Source of the DNA: JBMNMS01 sp050953445
GTDB lineage: Bacteria > Bacillota > Clostridia > Peptostreptococcales > Anaerovoracaceae
Assembly (NCBI GenBank): GCA_050953445.1
Contig: JBMNMS010000001.1
Location: 1,178,001-1,242,000 of the forward strand
Length of the DNA stretch: 64,000 bases
Reading direction: 5' to 3'
The notes under the pieces are model-generated. The model ran no database searches. It was given only the letters and a program-made list of their open reading frames with translations, and was not told the origin of the DNA. This document shows, one piece after another, positions 25,775 through 35,237 of this stretch (its first letter is position 1; every line of letters starts with the position of its first letter). Both the position numbers and the translations under genes were made by a program.

Positions 25775-26329
25775 ATGAGTGACATTCAGGAAAAACTTCA
25801 AGAAAAAATGGAGAAGACTAAGGCTGTTTTAAAAAATGATTTAGCAACCGTTAGGGCAGGTAGGGCAAATGCAGCGCTATTGGATAGAATTGTTGTGGAG
25901 TATTACGGTACACCAACTCCCTTAAGAAACATGTCAAATATATCCGTTCCTGATCCTAGAACCTTGATGATCACGCCCTTTGATCCCAAAACCATAGGGG
26001 ATATTGAAAAGGCTATAAACATAGCAAATTTAGGGATAAACCCGGCTAACGACGGGAAGGCTATTCGATTGGTAATTCCTCAAGTTACTGAAGAACGAAG
26101 GAAGGAACTAACCAAGCTGGTAAAGAAAATGGGTGAGGATGCAAAGGTTGCTATTAGAAACGAAAGACGCAACACCAATGATTTCCTAAAAAAACAGGAA
26201 AAGAACGCTGAAATTACAGAGGACGATTTGAAAAATGATATGGAAGAGGTGCAGCGGATTACAGATGCCAACATAAAGGATATTGATGACATCGTGGCAG
26301 AAAAGGAAAAGGAGATTATGGAAGTTTAA
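25775..26329 (+). CDS. frr: Ribosome recycling factor
   Basis: 184 residues from ATG 25775 with 'taggaggaa' upstream; length is exactly typical. The family pattern 'ATVRAGRANAALLDRIVVEYYG', 'TPLRNMSNISVPDPRTL' and 'RRKELTKLVKKMGEDAKVAIRNERR' is present (key blocks). With EF-G it splits post-termination ribosomes. Lies 17 bp after pyrH, the usual pairing. Confidence 0.97.
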   Translation: MSDIQEKLQEKMEKTKAVLKNDLATVRAGRANAALLDRIVVEYYGTPTPLRNMSNISVPDPRTLMITPFDPKTIGDIEKAINIANLGINPANDGKAIRLVIPQVTEERRKELTKLVKKMGEDAKVAIRNERRNTNDFLKKQEKNAEITEDDLKNDMEEVQRITDANIKDIDDIVAEKEKEIMEV

Positions 26330-26330
26330 A

Positions 26331-26567
26331 ATGCCGGATGTGTTGGGGATGACCTTATGTGAAGCGGAAAGATATCTAAAAGATAGAGGTATAGCCTTTA
26401 TCGTCAGGGAGACGGCACCTCCTCACAGGGGTAAGGATAAAGAAGATCCACCCGGAGCCGGAACCAGCGTTAACAAGGTTCCCGGCAGGATAAGGGTAGT
26501 ATGTCAAATAGACGGAGGGAAGGAAACCATCCTTATCACATGTCGGATTGAGGATCCTTTCATGTAG
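26331..26567 (+). CDS. Single PASTA-like domain protein
   Basis: 78 residues from ATG 26331, one base after the frr stop; 'ggagattatgg' upstream can serve as ribosome binding site. The start 'MPDVLGMTLCEAERYLKDRG' matches the beginning of PASTA domains (V-P-x-V-x-G-x-x-x-x-x-A), followed by 'PPGAGTSVNKVPGRIRVVCQ', where PASTA domains have a 'P.G..v..G..V.l.v' strand. It has no signal peptide or anchor, so unlike PASTA modules of PrkC or PBPs it would be cytosolic. Function unknown; position suggests a link to translation or cell-wall precursor genes. Confidence 0.7.
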   Translation: MPDVLGMTLCEAERYLKDRGIAFIVRETAPPHRGKDKEDPPGAGTSVNKVPGRIRVVCQIDGGKETILITCRIEDPFM

Positions 26568-26586
26568 ATGAATAATACTTAGTATT

Positions 26587-26614
26587 AGGGCGGTTTTCTA
26601 CCGCCTTAATTTTT
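26587..26614 (+). terminator. Hairpin/terminator between the PASTA gene and uppS
   Basis: Eight-pair stem agggcggt (26587-26594) with accgcctt (26600-26607), 5-nt loop, then 'aattttt'. Moderate T run; it could be partial, letting pyrH-frr transcripts enter uppS. A perfect 7-bp dyad (taatact-t-agtatta, 26573-26587) precedes it. Confidence 0.65.
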
Positions 26615-26632
26615 AAAGGTGATTGGTGATTT

Positions 26633-27355
26633 ATGAAGAATGAGTTGCTTAGGGATAATATTCCCAGGCATATTGCCATAGTAATGGATGGTAATGGTAG
26701 ATGGGCCGTGGAAAGAAATCTGCCCCGGCTGGCGGGGCACAATGCGGGGATGAAGGCATTAAAGGAAATAGTTAAGGAATGTTCCGCCCTTGGTGTTAAA
26801 CATCTTACTGTGTACGCCTTTTCCACAGAAAATTGGAAGCGCCCGGAAGATGAGGTGAAAGGTATCTTTAAGATATTGATCATCTATGTAAACAAGGAAT
26901 TGGCGGAACTTCATCGTAATAATGTAAGGGTGAATATTTTGGGGGATTACACTCAATTACCCTCTGATGCGGTGGCAAAATTGGAGGAGTCCTTAAAATG
27001 TACGGAGAAAAATGAGGGCATGCAGTTCAATATTGCGCTGAATTATGGTGGTCGGAGAGAAATTTTAGATGGGGTAAGGCTCCTGGCAAAAAAGGTTGCA
27101 AAGGGAGAAATTAGCCCTGATGAGATAACAGAACAGACATTTTCCGATGTTCTTTATACCTCTAAAATTCCCGATCCGGAATTGATAATTCGCACCGGTG
27201 GAGAATTGCGATTGAGCAATTATTTGTTGTGGCAAAGTTCATATAGTGAATTCGTATTTACTGATACGTTGTGGCCGGATTTTACCCCTGACAAATTAGA
27301 TGATGCCATATTAGAATATCAACGCCGTATAAGGCGTTTCGGGGGAGTGAGATAA
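26633..27355 (+). CDS. uppS: Undecaprenyl diphosphate synthase (isoprenyl transferase)
   Basis: 240 residues. Catalytic signature 'IAIVMDGNGRWA' with Asp19; 'LTVYAFSTENWKRP'; 'NIALNYGGRREI'; and the diphosphate-binding 'DPELIIRTGGELRLSNYLLWQ' with 'SEFVFTDTLWPDF'. It condenses isopentenyl diphosphate units onto farnesyl diphosphate to make the C55 lipid carrier for wall polymers. Ribosome binding site 'aaaggtga'. The stop overlaps the cdsA ATG by one base. Confidence 0.97.
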   Translation: MKNELLRDNIPRHIAIVMDGNGRWAVERNLPRLAGHNAGMKALKEIVKECSALGVKHLTVYAFSTENWKRPEDEVKGIFKILIIYVNKELAELHRNNVRVNILGDYTQLPSDAVAKLEESLKCTEKNEGMQFNIALNYGGRREILDGVRLLAKKVAKGEISPDEITEQTFSDVLYTSKIPDPELIIRTGGELRLSNYLLWQSSYSEFVFTDTLWPDFTPDKLDDAILEYQRRIRRFGGVR

Positions 27356-28179
27356 TGAAAACTAGAATTTTATCGGGATTGATAATGGCACCTATGCTCA
27401 TATTCCTTTATTTTGGAGGGAGACTACTTCTAATCGCATGTTTTTTGGTGGCTCTTGCAGGCATAAGGGAGTTTTACAACGGCTTTGAAAAGATGGATGT
27501 TAAACCTTTGGCAGGTGCAGGCTATCTGGCTGTTTTCGGCCTTTATTTCATTGGGCTTTGGACGCTGTATCCCTCTGTCACCGAAAGGGGAGAGGCAGCC
27601 ACCTGGTATTTAGCCTGGTTTTTTGCGGCCACTCTAATTAGCATGCTGTATCTGTTCGCTATTGAAAAAAGAGCTATTGAAGATGGTATGGCCACATTGA
27701 CCGGAATTTTTTATGTAGCTTTTCTTTCATACCATGTGGTGTTGGTGGAAAGAGGTTTTGGAACTGCCGTATGGTTTGTGGTGCTGACTGCCTTTGGAAC
27801 TGATATATTCGCATATTTTACAGGCGTTCTCATTGGAAAACATAAGCTGTGTCCTAAAATCAGCCCGAAAAAAACTAAGGAAGGGGCCCTTGGAGGAGTA
27901 GCCGGAAGTATGGTTCTCTGCGGTCTGTTTGGCTTTTATTTTATGGGTTTTGGATTGGCAGCAAGTTTAATACTGGGCCTTGTGGGTAGCATTTTTGCAC
28001 AATTAGGTGATTTGACGGCTTCAATATTTAAAAGACATATGGACATAAAGGATTTTGGAAATCTGATCCCCGGTCATGGCGGAATCTTAGACAGATTTGA
28101 CAGCATTCTGTTTACAGCTCCCACGGTTTATTACTTGCTTCTTATCTTAAATGGTGTTGGTTTCATTTCTTTACCATGA
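27355..28179 (+). CDS. cdsA: Phosphatidate cytidylyltransferase
   Basis: 274 residues, about seven to eight membrane helices, ending in the family signature 'SIFKRHMDIKDFGNLIPGHGG' with 'LDRFDS'. It makes CDP-diacylglycerol from phosphatidate and CTP at the membrane. One-base overlap with uppS (TAATG) shows translational coupling; order uppS-cdsA-dxr-rseP is standard for Bacillota. Confidence 0.97.
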   Translation: MKTRILSGLIMAPMLIFLYFGGRLLLIACFLVALAGIREFYNGFEKMDVKPLAGAGYLAVFGLYFIGLWTLYPSVTERGEAATWYLAWFFAATLISMLYLFAIEKRAIEDGMATLTGIFYVAFLSYHVVLVERGFGTAVWFVVLTAFGTDIFAYFTGVLIGKHKLCPKISPKKTKEGALGGVAGSMVLCGLFGFYFMGFGLAASLILGLVGSIFAQLGDLTASIFKRHMDIKDFGNLIPGHGGILDRFDSILFTAPTVYYLLLILNGVGFISLP

Positions 28180-28210
28180 TAAGAATAAGGCTTTAGGTGA
28201 GGCAATAGCG

Positions 28211-29389
28211 ATGTTGGAATACGAAAAAAACATTGAAGGAAACAATCGCTCCTGCTGTTGCGTTTCAGTGTTGGGAGCAACGGGATCAATCGGGACGCAG
28301 GCCTTGGAGTTGATAAGATCAAATCCTGAGGAATTCAAGGTTATAGCCCTAAGCTGTGGGCGGAATATAGAGTTATTTAAGGAGCAGATTATTGAGTTTA
28401 GGCCGGAAATGGTATCCGTCCAGCAAGAAGAGGATGCCCTTGACTTGGCTCGACAATTTCCCTGGTTGGAGGTGGCTTTTGGTTTGGAGGGCTTAATAGA
28501 GGCAGCTATTTTTGGGGATTGCCGGAAGCTCCTAAACGGGCTCGTGGGAATGATAGGACTGGCTCCCACCTATGCGGCCATTGAAAAAGGCATAGACATA
28601 GCATTGGCAAACAAGGAGACTCTTGTTGCAGGGGGATCCTTCATTATGAATGCCGTAAAAGAAAAGGGAGTTTCCCTTCTGCCTGTGGATAGCGAGCATA
28701 GCGCCATCTTTCAATGCATACAGGGGAATGAAGGTCAGGGAATAAAAAGAATAATACTCACCGCCTCAGGGGGGCCTTTTAGAGGTTTCACCAAGGAGCA
28801 ATTATCGACAGTGACCGTGGAGCAGGCTCTTAAACACCCTAATTGGCGGATGGGCAGTAAGATAACCATAGACTCTGCCACAATGATGAATAAAGGCTTA
28901 GAGGTAATAGAAGCTTATTGGCTATTTGATATTTCAGCAGACAAGATTGAGCCTATTGTGCATCCTGAAAGCATTATTCACTCTATGATTGAATTTGAGG
29001 ATCATTCCATTCTGGCACAGTTAGGGCAGCCCGACATGAGGGTTCCCATAAACTATGCTTTGACTTATCCGGATCGTAGGGCAAACAATTTTCCACCGGT
29101 GGATTTTTTGAAGTTGGGAGCCTTACATTTTGAAGCTGTTGATAGGAAGTTGTTCAAATGTCTTGATTTAGCATATGAGGCGCTTGAAATGGGAGGAGCT
29201 GCACCGGCGGTTTTAAATACGGCAAATGAGGTGTTGGTTAGTCAATTCCTGGAGGGAAGGATTAGCTTTACGGATATACCCATAATGATTGAAAGGGTCT
29301 TGGAGAAACATACGCCTGGGGGAAATCTGGGCTTGGAAGATATTTTACAGTTAGATAGGGAAATTAGGGAGATATTGAAAACATGGTAA
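28211..29389 (+). CDS. dxr: 1-deoxy-D-xylulose 5-phosphate reductoisomerase
   Basis: 392 residues from ATG 28211, chosen because 'taggtgagg' lies nine bases upstream; in-frame codons from 28151 overlap cdsA and lack a ribosome binding site. NADPH loop 'VLGATGSIGTQ', metal and substrate motifs 'PVDSEHSAIFQCIQG', 'TASGGPFRGF', 'HPNWRMGSKITIDSATMMNK' and 'LGQPDMRVPINYALTYP' (blocks). Second step of the MEP isoprenoid pathway. The same operon carries ispG and uppS, linking precursor supply to lipid carrier synthesis. The N-terminal ~17 residues include an odd 'RSCCCVS' Cys triplet. Confidence 0.96.
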   Translation: MLEYEKNIEGNNRSCCCVSVLGATGSIGTQALELIRSNPEEFKVIALSCGRNIELFKEQIIEFRPEMVSVQQEEDALDLARQFPWLEVAFGLEGLIEAAIFGDCRKLLNGLVGMIGLAPTYAAIEKGIDIALANKETLVAGGSFIMNAVKEKGVSLLPVDSEHSAIFQCIQGNEGQGIKRIILTASGGPFRGFTKEQLSTVTVEQALKHPNWRMGSKITIDSATMMNKGLEVIEAYWLFDISADKIEPIVHPESIIHSMIEFEDHSILAQLGQPDMRVPINYALTYPDRRANNFPPVDFLKLGALHFEAVDRKLFKCLDLAYEALEMGGAAPAVLNTANEVLVSQFLEGRISFTDIPIMIERVLEKHTPGGNLGLEDILQLDREIREILKTW

Positions 29390-30384
29390 CAGCGATTTAT
29401 GCCATAGTAATATTTTGTTTGTTAATTTTTGTCCATGAATTGGGACATTTTTTAACAGCTAAAGCAGTGGGGATCAAGGTCAATGAATTTGCATTGGGAA
29501 TGGGGCCCAAAATTCTAAGTTTTGGGAAAAAGGAAACCACCTACTCCCTTCGGGCTTTTCCCATTGGCGGATTCGTAAGTATGGAGGGTGAGGATGAGGA
29601 CTCAGATCATGAACGGGCTTTTAATAAAAAGCCGGCTTGGGCCAGGGCAATTGTCATAGTAGCCGGTTCTGTGATGAACTTTCTTACCGCCATAGTGATT
29701 ATTGCGATAATTGTTCTCATAGTCGGTGTTACCACCAACGTAATCGGTATAGTATCCCCGGGTTCACCGGCGGAGGAGGCCGGTCTATTGCCTGGTGACA
29801 GAATTGTGGCAATTGAAGGTGCATCAATAGATAGTTGGCAGGACGTTATAAACGGTATAGGTGGAAGTCAGGGGGATAGAATATCTCTCACCGTTGAACG
29901 GGGCAATGAGAGAATTAGTATAATAAGCGATTTTGAAAACTCGGAGGGAAGGAGGATCATAGGGATTCAATCCAAACCGGAGCATGCGGTGCTGCCTGCT
30001 ATAAAGGCGGGTGTCTTAAACATCCTCTACTGGACGAGGGAGATGTTTTTCTTCTTAGGCCAGTTATTTACAGGACAGGGCTCTATGAACGATTTAATGG
30101 GGCCTGTAGGCATAGTAAGTACTATTAATGATCAGGCCAAATACGGTATACTATCGATAGCAAATCTGGCGGCATTGATCAGCTTAAACCTGGCTATAGT
30201 CAATATGTTGCCTTTTCCCGCACTGGATGGAGGGAAGCTTTTATTTCTGGTCATAAGAAGGGTAACGGGGAAGGCTATAACGGATGAGATGGAAGGTAAA
30301 ATTCATTTTGCCGGGTTGATGCTCCTGTTTGGTCTTATGATATATCTGGTTATTCAGGACTTCGGCAGGTTTGTATTGGGGTGA
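29383..30384 (+). CDS. rseP: Site-2-type intramembrane zinc metalloprotease (RseP/RasP)
   Basis: 333 residues. The zinc motif His18-Glu-Leu-Gly-His22 lies in the first membrane helix, a single PDZ domain at ~115-190 ('IVSPGSPAEEAGLLPGDRI'), and the third ligand motif 'NMLPFPALDGGK' in a C-terminal helix. It cleaves membrane-bound anti-sigma factors and leftover signal peptides. The ATG lies inside the end of dxr (7-bp overlap). Length is usual for Bacillota RseP. Confidence 0.96.
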   Translation: MVTAIYAIVIFCLLIFVHELGHFLTAKAVGIKVNEFALGMGPKILSFGKKETTYSLRAFPIGGFVSMEGEDEDSDHERAFNKKPAWARAIVIVAGSVMNFLTAIVIIAIIVLIVGVTTNVIGIVSPGSPAEEAGLLPGDRIVAIEGASIDSWQDVINGIGGSQGDRISLTVERGNERISIISDFENSEGRRIIGIQSKPEHAVLPAIKAGVLNILYWTREMFFFLGQLFTGQGSMNDLMGPVGIVSTINDQAKYGILSIANLAALISLNLAIVNMLPFPALDGGKLLFLVIRRVTGKAITDEMEGKIHFAGLMLLFGLMIYLVIQDFGRFVLG

Positions 30385-30390
30385 TTGAAT

Positions 30391-31470
30391 ATGACTAAGA
30401 GGGTAATGTGCGGGGACGTGCCAATTGGTGGCGGAGCCCCTATAAGCATACAATCTATGACTAATACGGATACCAGGGATATTCGTGCAACGGTGGAACA
30501 AATCGCAAGGCTGACAGATAGGGGATGTCAAATAGTAAGGTGTGCGGTTCCAGATGAAGAGGCGTCTTCGGCTTTGGGGCAGATTAAAAGGCAAACAAAA
30601 ATACCTCTTGTAGCCGATATTCATTTTGATTATCGGCTTGCTATTTCTGCCATTGAAAACGGAGCGGACAAGATACGCATAAATCCGGGAAACATAGGGG
30701 ACGAAGTGAAGGTTAAAGCCATATTGTCTGCTGCAAGGGAGAGGGGAATACCTATTCGCATAGGGGTAAATGCCGGCTCCTTGGAAAGAGAAATCCTTCA
30801 AAGGCATGGGAAGGTTACCCCGGAAGGCCTTGCGGAAAGTGCCGTCAGGGCTGTGGAATATATGGAGCAGATGAATTTTGACAATATAGTGTTATCGATA
30901 AAGGCATCGGATGTGAGGATGAATTTTGAAGCCTGCAGACGGATAGCATCTTTAACTGATCACCCGTTGCATATAGGGGTTACGGAGTCAGGGACAATCG
31001 ATACTGGGAAGATCCGATCTGCGGTAGGACTTGGGGCCTTGCTACTATGTGGCATAGGGGATACCATAAGGGTTTCCTTAACCGGAGATCCGGTGGAGGA
31101 GGTTATATGCGCCAAGGAGATACTGAAGTCCCTTGGGATGTACTCAGGTGGCATATCGGTTATATCCTGCCCCACCTGCGGTCGCACACAGGTAGATCTG
31201 GAAGTAATAGCAGCCGCAGTTGAAGAGGAGGCGAGCCTTATGGAACCCTTCCGATCCGCCCAGGGATTACCCCCCTTGACCATCGCTGTTATGGGGTGTG
31301 CAGTAAATGGACCGGGGGAGGCCAGAGATGCGGATTTAGGGGTAGCCTGCGGCAAGGGAAAAGGTGTTATTTTCCAGAAGGGAAAACCTGTGGCAACAGT
31401 TCATGAGGAAAACATTGTAGGGGAATTGATGGCAAGGATAAAGGGTTTTGAAAAAGGAGCGAAAAGGTGA
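30391..31470 (+). CDS. ispG: 4-hydroxy-3-methylbut-2-en-1-yl diphosphate synthase
   Basis: 359 residues from ATG 30391 with 'ggggtga' upstream; an in-frame TTG at 30385 is less likely. The TIM-barrel start 'ISIQSMTNTDTRD' is followed by a C-terminal Fe-S part with 'SCPTCGRTQ' and 'VMGCAVNGPGEARDADLG', supplying the three Cys and the Glu that hold the [4Fe-4S] cluster. Seventh MEP-pathway enzyme. Its stop overlaps the polC start (GTGA). Confidence 0.96.
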   Translation: MTKRVMCGDVPIGGGAPISIQSMTNTDTRDIRATVEQIARLTDRGCQIVRCAVPDEEASSALGQIKRQTKIPLVADIHFDYRLAISAIENGADKIRINPGNIGDEVKVKAILSAARERGIPIRIGVNAGSLEREILQRHGKVTPEGLAESAVRAVEYMEQMNFDNIVLSIKASDVRMNFEACRRIASLTDHPLHIGVTESGTIDTGKIRSAVGLGALLLCGIGDTIRVSLTGDPVEEVICAKEILKSLGMYSGGISVISCPTCGRTQVDLEVIAAAVEEEASLMEPFRSAQGLPPLTIAVMGCAVNGPGEARDADLGVACGKGKGVIFQKGKPVATVHEENIVGELMARIKGFEKGAKR

Positions 31471-34400
31471 AGGCATTATTTGATGGCAATATAGATTGGA
31501 ATGAACTTGGCGGGAGGAAACAGGAATATGTTTATTCCATAGAAAAGGTTTCACTAAATAAAAAGTTTAGGATTCTTAAAATACATCTGCGCTTAAATTT
31601 TATAATACCAATTGAAAGCAGATACAGGATAGAGAAGCTCATAATGGATGAATTCACTGATTTAACTGCTGTGGATATTTTTTTTGATTACTTTCAAATG
31701 CTTCTCTCACCAGAAGAGATAATTCCCTTGTATATGCCTTATGCCATTGAAGAATTAGAGGAGAAAGACGCGCCCTTAGGCAAGGCAATTCTTCCTCGCG
31801 AGTTTACATACGGTGGAGAAGGGCTTTCCATCATGGTTTTAGGGGATGAGGCGGCAAGAGAATTAAATGATAGGGTAGCCCATATTTTTCATAAGAAGTA
31901 TCTGGATACATTCAATATATCTGTGAATGTGTGTTTCAGCAATAAGCAGGATAGGTATGAGGAGGTACTTTTAGCCTGTAGAGAAAAGGATATTTTAGAC
32001 TCGAAGGAGGTGTCAGCAAAGCCATCATTCGCGGATGGCAAAGTGGCCGACAGGAAAAAGGGAAGCGGAGGAGGAAGCGGGCATAAAAAGGTGATAGGTA
32101 ACCTAATTATGGGTAAGCCTATCAAGGGTGAAAAAGTGAAAATTGTTGATCTGGATCCTTATGGGGGAACGGGGATAATCATTGGCGGACAAGTGTTTCA
32201 AAAGGAGCATAGGGAGGTTAAGAACGGTAAAATTTTAGCTTCTCTTTTTATCCACGACGATACCGAATCGGTTTGCTGCAAATGCTTTACAACCAAGGAG
32301 AAATGGGAAGATATAGATTCCCACATTCAAGAGGGGACATATCTTCGCCTTAAAGGCAAGGCTGTAAATGATTCTTTTGAGAATGCGGTGGTTGTGATGG
32401 TCAATGACATTGAAAAAGAAACATATCATGGGCGGATGGACAATGCACAGGAAAAGAGAATAGAGCTTCATGCCCATACCAAGATGAGTGCATTGGATGG
32501 GTTAAACCGGGTAGAGACCCTTATTTCAAAGGCGGCGGAATGGGGTCATAAGGCCATCGCTATTACTGATCATGGGGTGGTTCAGGCCTTTCCCGATGCG
32601 GCAAAATTTGTGGGGAGCAAAGGCTTAGATATAAAGGTGATTTATGGTCTGGAAGGATACCTTTTAAATGATGATGATCAGAAGGAAGGGGAACCAATAG
32701 ACTATAAGAATGGAAGAACCTATCATATTATAATTCTTGCGAAAAATGAAGCTGGATTGAAAAACTTGTACAGATTGGTTTCCCTCTCCCATATGGACTT
32801 TTTTTATAAGCGTCCAAGAATACCAAAATCCATACTTGAGAAACATAGGGAGGGGTTAATAATTGGTTCGGCCTGCGAGGCGGGGGAGGTCTTTCAAAGC
32901 ATTTTAGAGGGATTGCCTCGGGAGCATCAAGAAAAGGTAGCCGGTTTTTATGACTATTTGGAAATTCAGCCTTTAATAAATAATAGATTTATGCTGGAAA
33001 ATGGAAGGCTTGCAGATGTGGAGGACCTGAAGGAAATAAACAGGAAGATAGTTGGATTGGGAGAAAGAATAAAAAAGCCTGTGGTCGCTACCTGTGACAG
33101 CCATTACACGGAACCGGAAGATAGCGTGTACAGGAAGATCATAATGGCGGGGCAGGGGTACAAGGATGCAGAAAGCGGAGAAGGCTTATTTTTCAGAACT
33201 ACTGAAGAAATGTTGGAGGAGTTTTCCTATTTAGGAGATGAAGTGGCAAGGGAAGTGGTGATCCGTGCTCCCGATGGGATTGCAGGGGAGATAGAAAAAT
33301 TGGAGCCAATCCCCAAGGGCAAATTCCCCCCTGAAATAGAGGACTCTGATGCAATGCTCCGAAACCGTTGCATGGAGAATGCCCAAAGGATTTACGGCAC
33401 TCCCTTGCCTCCCATAGTAGCTAATAGATTGGAAAGGGAGCTTTCTTCAATTATCGATAATGGATATGCCGTTCTATATATATCCGCAGAAAAACTTGTG
33501 GGGAAATCTATGGAGGACGGTTATCTGGTGGGATCAAGGGGATCTGTCGGTTCATCCCTTGCGGCAACTATGGGAGGGATTACGGAAGTAAATCCTTTGC
33601 CACCTCATTATATATGCCAAAACCCTGATTGCAGGAATTCAGAGTTCCCGGAAAACACTGGTTTTGACTGTGGTGTGGATCTGCCCCCAAAGAATTGTCC
33701 TCTTTGTGGGGAGCCATATAAAAGGGATGGATTCAACATCCCCTTTGAAGTATTTATGGGATTTGAAGGTAATAAGGAACCGGATATAGATTTAAACTTT
33801 GCAGGTGAATATCAGTCGGTGGCACATAAATACATAGAGGAAATCTTCGGATCAGAGAACGTTTTTAGGGCAGGAACCATATCTACGGTGGCTGAAAAAA
33901 CCGCCTTTGGCTTCGTAAAGAAATATATTGAAGAAACGGGGCGCCCTATGAGCAAGTGGGAGATAGATCGACTGGCAAAGGGGTGCGAAGGTGTGCGGAG
34001 GACGACGGGTCAACATCCCGGAGGGATAATAATACTGCCAAGGGATAGGGATATTCATGATTTCTGTCCGGTACAAAGGCCTGCAAATGATATGAATAGC
34101 GATGTGGTCACAACTCACTTCGAATATCACTCTATAGACGAGAACCTTCTTAAACTGGACATATTGGGTCATGATGTCCCCTCCATGATTCACATGCTTC
34201 AGGAAATGACGGGCGTTGATCCCTTGACACTGCCTTTGAACGATAAGAGGGTGCAGGATCTTTTCAACGGTATTGAGAGCCTGAATATTAAGGATGAAGA
34301 CTATGAATTTACCCATGGTACCTTTGGCATACCGGAGTTTGGAACCCAGTTCGTGAGGAATATGCTGGATGATGTCAAACCTGAAACATTTGCAGATTTG

Positions 34401-35201
34401 GTGAGGATATCAGGCTTTTCCCATGGCACCGATGTTTGGTTAAACAATGCCAGAGATTTTATTTTGGAAGGACAGGCTACCATAAAGGATGCCATATCCA
34501 CCCGGGATGATATCATGAATTACCTTATAGAAAAGGGTCTCCCCCCGATAGATTCTTTCAGAATAATGGAGAAGGTTAGAAAGGGTAAGGGTGTTTCCGA
34601 CGAGGATGTGGAGCTGATGGAAGTTAACAAGGTTCCGCTATGGTATATAGAATCATGTCGCAGAATCAAATACATGTTTCCGAAGGCTCATGCAGTTGCC
34701 TATGTGATGATGGCATATAGAATCGCCTACTATAAGGTGTATTATCCAGAAGCCTTTTATGCAGCAGCTTTCAGCCTTAGATGCAACGATTTTAAGGTAG
34801 ATATAGCCTTAGGCGGAGGTGAAGTTTTAAGGCGGAGACTGGAAGAGTTAAAAGGAAGGGGCAGGGAAATGACACAGAACGAGGAAAATGAAATGTCATG
34901 CTTGGAATTGGTACGTGAAATGTATGCTCGAGGCTTTGAATTTTTACCAGTGGATTTAGAGAGATCCCACGCCACTAAGTTTCAGGTTATTGACGGAAAA
35001 ATCCAGATTCCTTTTATGGCCATGGATGGTATGGGGGAAAATGCCTCTAAAAACTTGGCGGAAGAAATTGAAAAGGGGTTATTTTTCTCCATCGATGATA
35101 TGAAGGCCAGGGCCAGATTGAATAGTAAGGCTATTGATGCCCTTGGCAGAGCCGGTGTTTTGAAAGGACTCCCCCAATCGGATCAGCTATCACTGTTTTA
35201 G
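31467..35201 (+). CDS. polC: DNA polymerase III alpha subunit, PolC type, lacking the exonuclease insert
   Basis: 1244 residues against about 1430 in typical PolC. Order: N-terminal KH-like domains (~1-200), OB fold (~215-325), PHP part 1 (~330-398), PHP part 2 (~419-545), zinc-ribbon and polymerase core (catalytic 'PDIDLNFAGEY' near 772; 'RTTGQHPGGI'; 'SHGTDVWL') and the C-terminal 'QLSLF' clamp motif. In ordinary PolC a ~190-residue DEDD 3'-5' exonuclease splits the PHP domain after 'VIYGLEANI'. Here 'VIYGLEGYL' is followed, after about 20 linker residues, directly by the 'YHIIILAKNEAGLKNLYRL' strand, and no 'FDVETTG' motif exists. The PHP metal ligands all seem present (HAH, Asp, TDH, GLE, YHI, SAC, CDSH). 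GTG start overlaps the ispG stop. Confidence 0.95.
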   Translation: MKALFDGNIDWNELGGRKQEYVYSIEKVSLNKKFRILKIHLRLNFIIPIESRYRIEKLIMDEFTDLTAVDIFFDYFQMLLSPEEIIPLYMPYAIEELEEKDAPLGKAILPREFTYGGEGLSIMVLGDEAARELNDRVAHIFHKKYLDTFNISVNVCFSNKQDRYEEVLLACREKDILDSKEVSAKPSFADGKVADRKKGSGGGSGHKKVIGNLIMGKPIKGEKVKIVDLDPYGGTGIIIGGQVFQKEHREVKNGKILASLFIHDDTESVCCKCFTTKEKWEDIDSHIQEGTYLRLKGKAVNDSFENAVVVMVNDIEKETYHGRMDNAQEKRIELHAHTKMSALDGLNRVETLISKAAEWGHKAIAITDHGVVQAFPDAAKFVGSKGLDIKVIYGLEGYLLNDDDQKEGEPIDYKNGRTYHIIILAKNEAGLKNLYRLVSLSHMDFFYKRPRIPKSILEKHREGLIIGSACEAGEVFQSILEGLPREHQEKVAGFYDYLEIQPLINNRFMLENGRLADVEDLKEINRKIVGLGERIKKPVVATCDSHYTEPEDSVYRKIIMAGQGYKDAESGEGLFFRTTEEMLEEFSYLGDEVAREVVIRAPDGIAGEIEKLEPIPKGKFPPEIEDSDAMLRNRCMENAQRIYGTPLPPIVANRLERELSSIIDNGYAVLYISAEKLVGKSMEDGYLVGSRGSVGSSLAATMGGITEVNPLPPHYICQNPDCRNSEFPENTGFDCGVDLPPKNCPLCGEPYKRDGFNIPFEVFMGFEGNKEPDIDLNFAGEYQSVAHKYIEEIFGSENVFRAGTISTVAEKTAFGFVKKYIEETGRPMSKWEIDRLAKGCEGVRRTTGQHPGGIIILPRDRDIHDFCPVQRPANDMNSDVVTTHFEYHSIDENLLKLDILGHDVPSMIHMLQEMTGVDPLTLPLNDKRVQDLFNGIESLNIKDEDYEFTHGTFGIPEFGTQFVRNMLDDVKPETFADLVRISGFSHGTDVWLNNARDFILEGQATIKDAISTRDDIMNYLIEKGLPPIDSFRIMEKVRKGKGVSDEDVELMEVNKVPLWYIESCRRIKYMFPKAHAVAYVMMAYRIAYYKVYYPEAFYAAAFSLRCNDFKVDIALGGGEVLRRRLEELKGRGREMTQNEENEMSCLELVREMYARGFEFLPVDLERSHATKFQVIDGKIQIPFMAMDGMGENASKNLAEEIEKGLFFSIDDMKARARLNSKAIDALGRAGVLKGLPQSDQLSLF

Positions 35202-35237
35202 TCCACGGCATGACTTTGGATTTAAAGGCTAATCAAG

